Positions 63,838 to 64,000 of a DNA stretch of 64,000 bases are shown piece after piece. The DNA lies in contig JAJKFL010000013.1 of NCBI GenBank assembly GCA_021186555.1, positions 27,732,743 through 27,796,742 of the forward strand. The letters run 5' to 3'. The stretch's first letter is position 1. Each line of letters opens with the position of its first letter. The notes under the pieces are model-generated. The model made no database searches, was not told where the DNA came from, and saw only the letters and a program-made list of their open reading frames with translations. Source of the stretch: Reticulitermes speratus (taxonomy: Eukaryota > Arthropoda > Insecta > Blattodea > Rhinotermitidae). The position numbers and the translations under genes are program-made.

Positions 63838-64000
63838 AGTGTATTCTCACCAAATGGTAATGGCTGAATCTAACTGTAATGCACATTTTCATAGACAGAG
63901 TAATGTAACTTAGATGTGTTCATGTGACAGTGTTATCCTACTGTATTAAATGCAGAGGACCATGTTGGAAATTACAGGGAAAACACTGCTAAAGAAAGTA
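63838..64000 (+). repeat. Inverted copy of Rsf1-downstream sequence
   Basis: It matches the reverse complement of 11875-12041 throughout and continues to the window edge. If 11875-12041 belongs to the Rsf1 3'UTR, this copy is in the sense orientation on the plus strand. No coding sequence is visible before it. Confidence 0.75.

Overview
This is an insect-type nuclear genome window: AT-rich, intron-rich, and packed with degraded transposons (mariner, pogo/Tigger, hAT, Harbinger, at least two LINE groups, a tRNA-derived SINE). The LINE tail and one foldback repeat resemble sequences I associate with Blattodea (cockroaches and termites). That placement is an impression from memory, not a demonstrated assignment.

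Main gene. Most of the window (59421 down to 13437, minus strand) is one gene, the insect orthologue of Remodeling and spacing factor 1 (Rsf1), the histone-binding subunit of the RSF (ISWI-Rsf1) chromatin remodeler. I reconstructed 18 coding exons. All have GT/AG borders and all splice phases agree, giving about 4976 residues. Order: N-terminal acidic/hydrophobic start, WHIM/DDT-like region (exons 2-3), a 10.1-kb exon 4, a basic [14 protein letters not shown]-type segment, a PHD finger (exon 9), the conserved helix plus YVGIS motif (exon 10), the [11 protein letters not shown] motif (exon 11), the GRGKDIATI motif (exon 12), acidic/basic low-complexity exons, and a last exon with a coiled coil, an Ala tract and Pro-rich PPxY motifs. 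Exon 4 contains a degenerate 'DKTVGKSVD' repeat array and a single-base frameshift near 40660.

Left end (1-9750). A decayed, intron-containing copy of DCAF13 (Sof1, WD40 ribosome-biogenesis factor) lies on the minus strand. It has a destroyed start, a nonsense codon and lost exons. Its introns host a mariner, a LINE with a second LINE nested inside it (14-bp target-site duplication), a hAT MITE (8-bp TSD) and a SINE. A U1 snRNA gene lies just upstream of it on the plus strand at 8666-8827.

Introns of Rsf1. These hold two near-identical 0.9-kb pogo-like elements with TA target duplications, three inverted-repeat (foldback) elements plus a fourth diverged one, minisatellites, and pieces of Harbinger, mariner, Tigger/jerky and LINE elements. 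The foldback elements repeatedly carry a motif that folds like a type I hammerhead ribozyme.

Right end (59422-64000). This is the Rsf1 upstream region, two Jockey-like LINE remnants, a SINE, and an inverted copy of sequence otherwise found downstream of the Rsf1 stop codon.

The most unusual signals are the hammerhead-like motifs shared by unrelated foldback families, the giant repeat-bearing Rsf1 exon, and the U1 gene with an altered 70K-binding loop.
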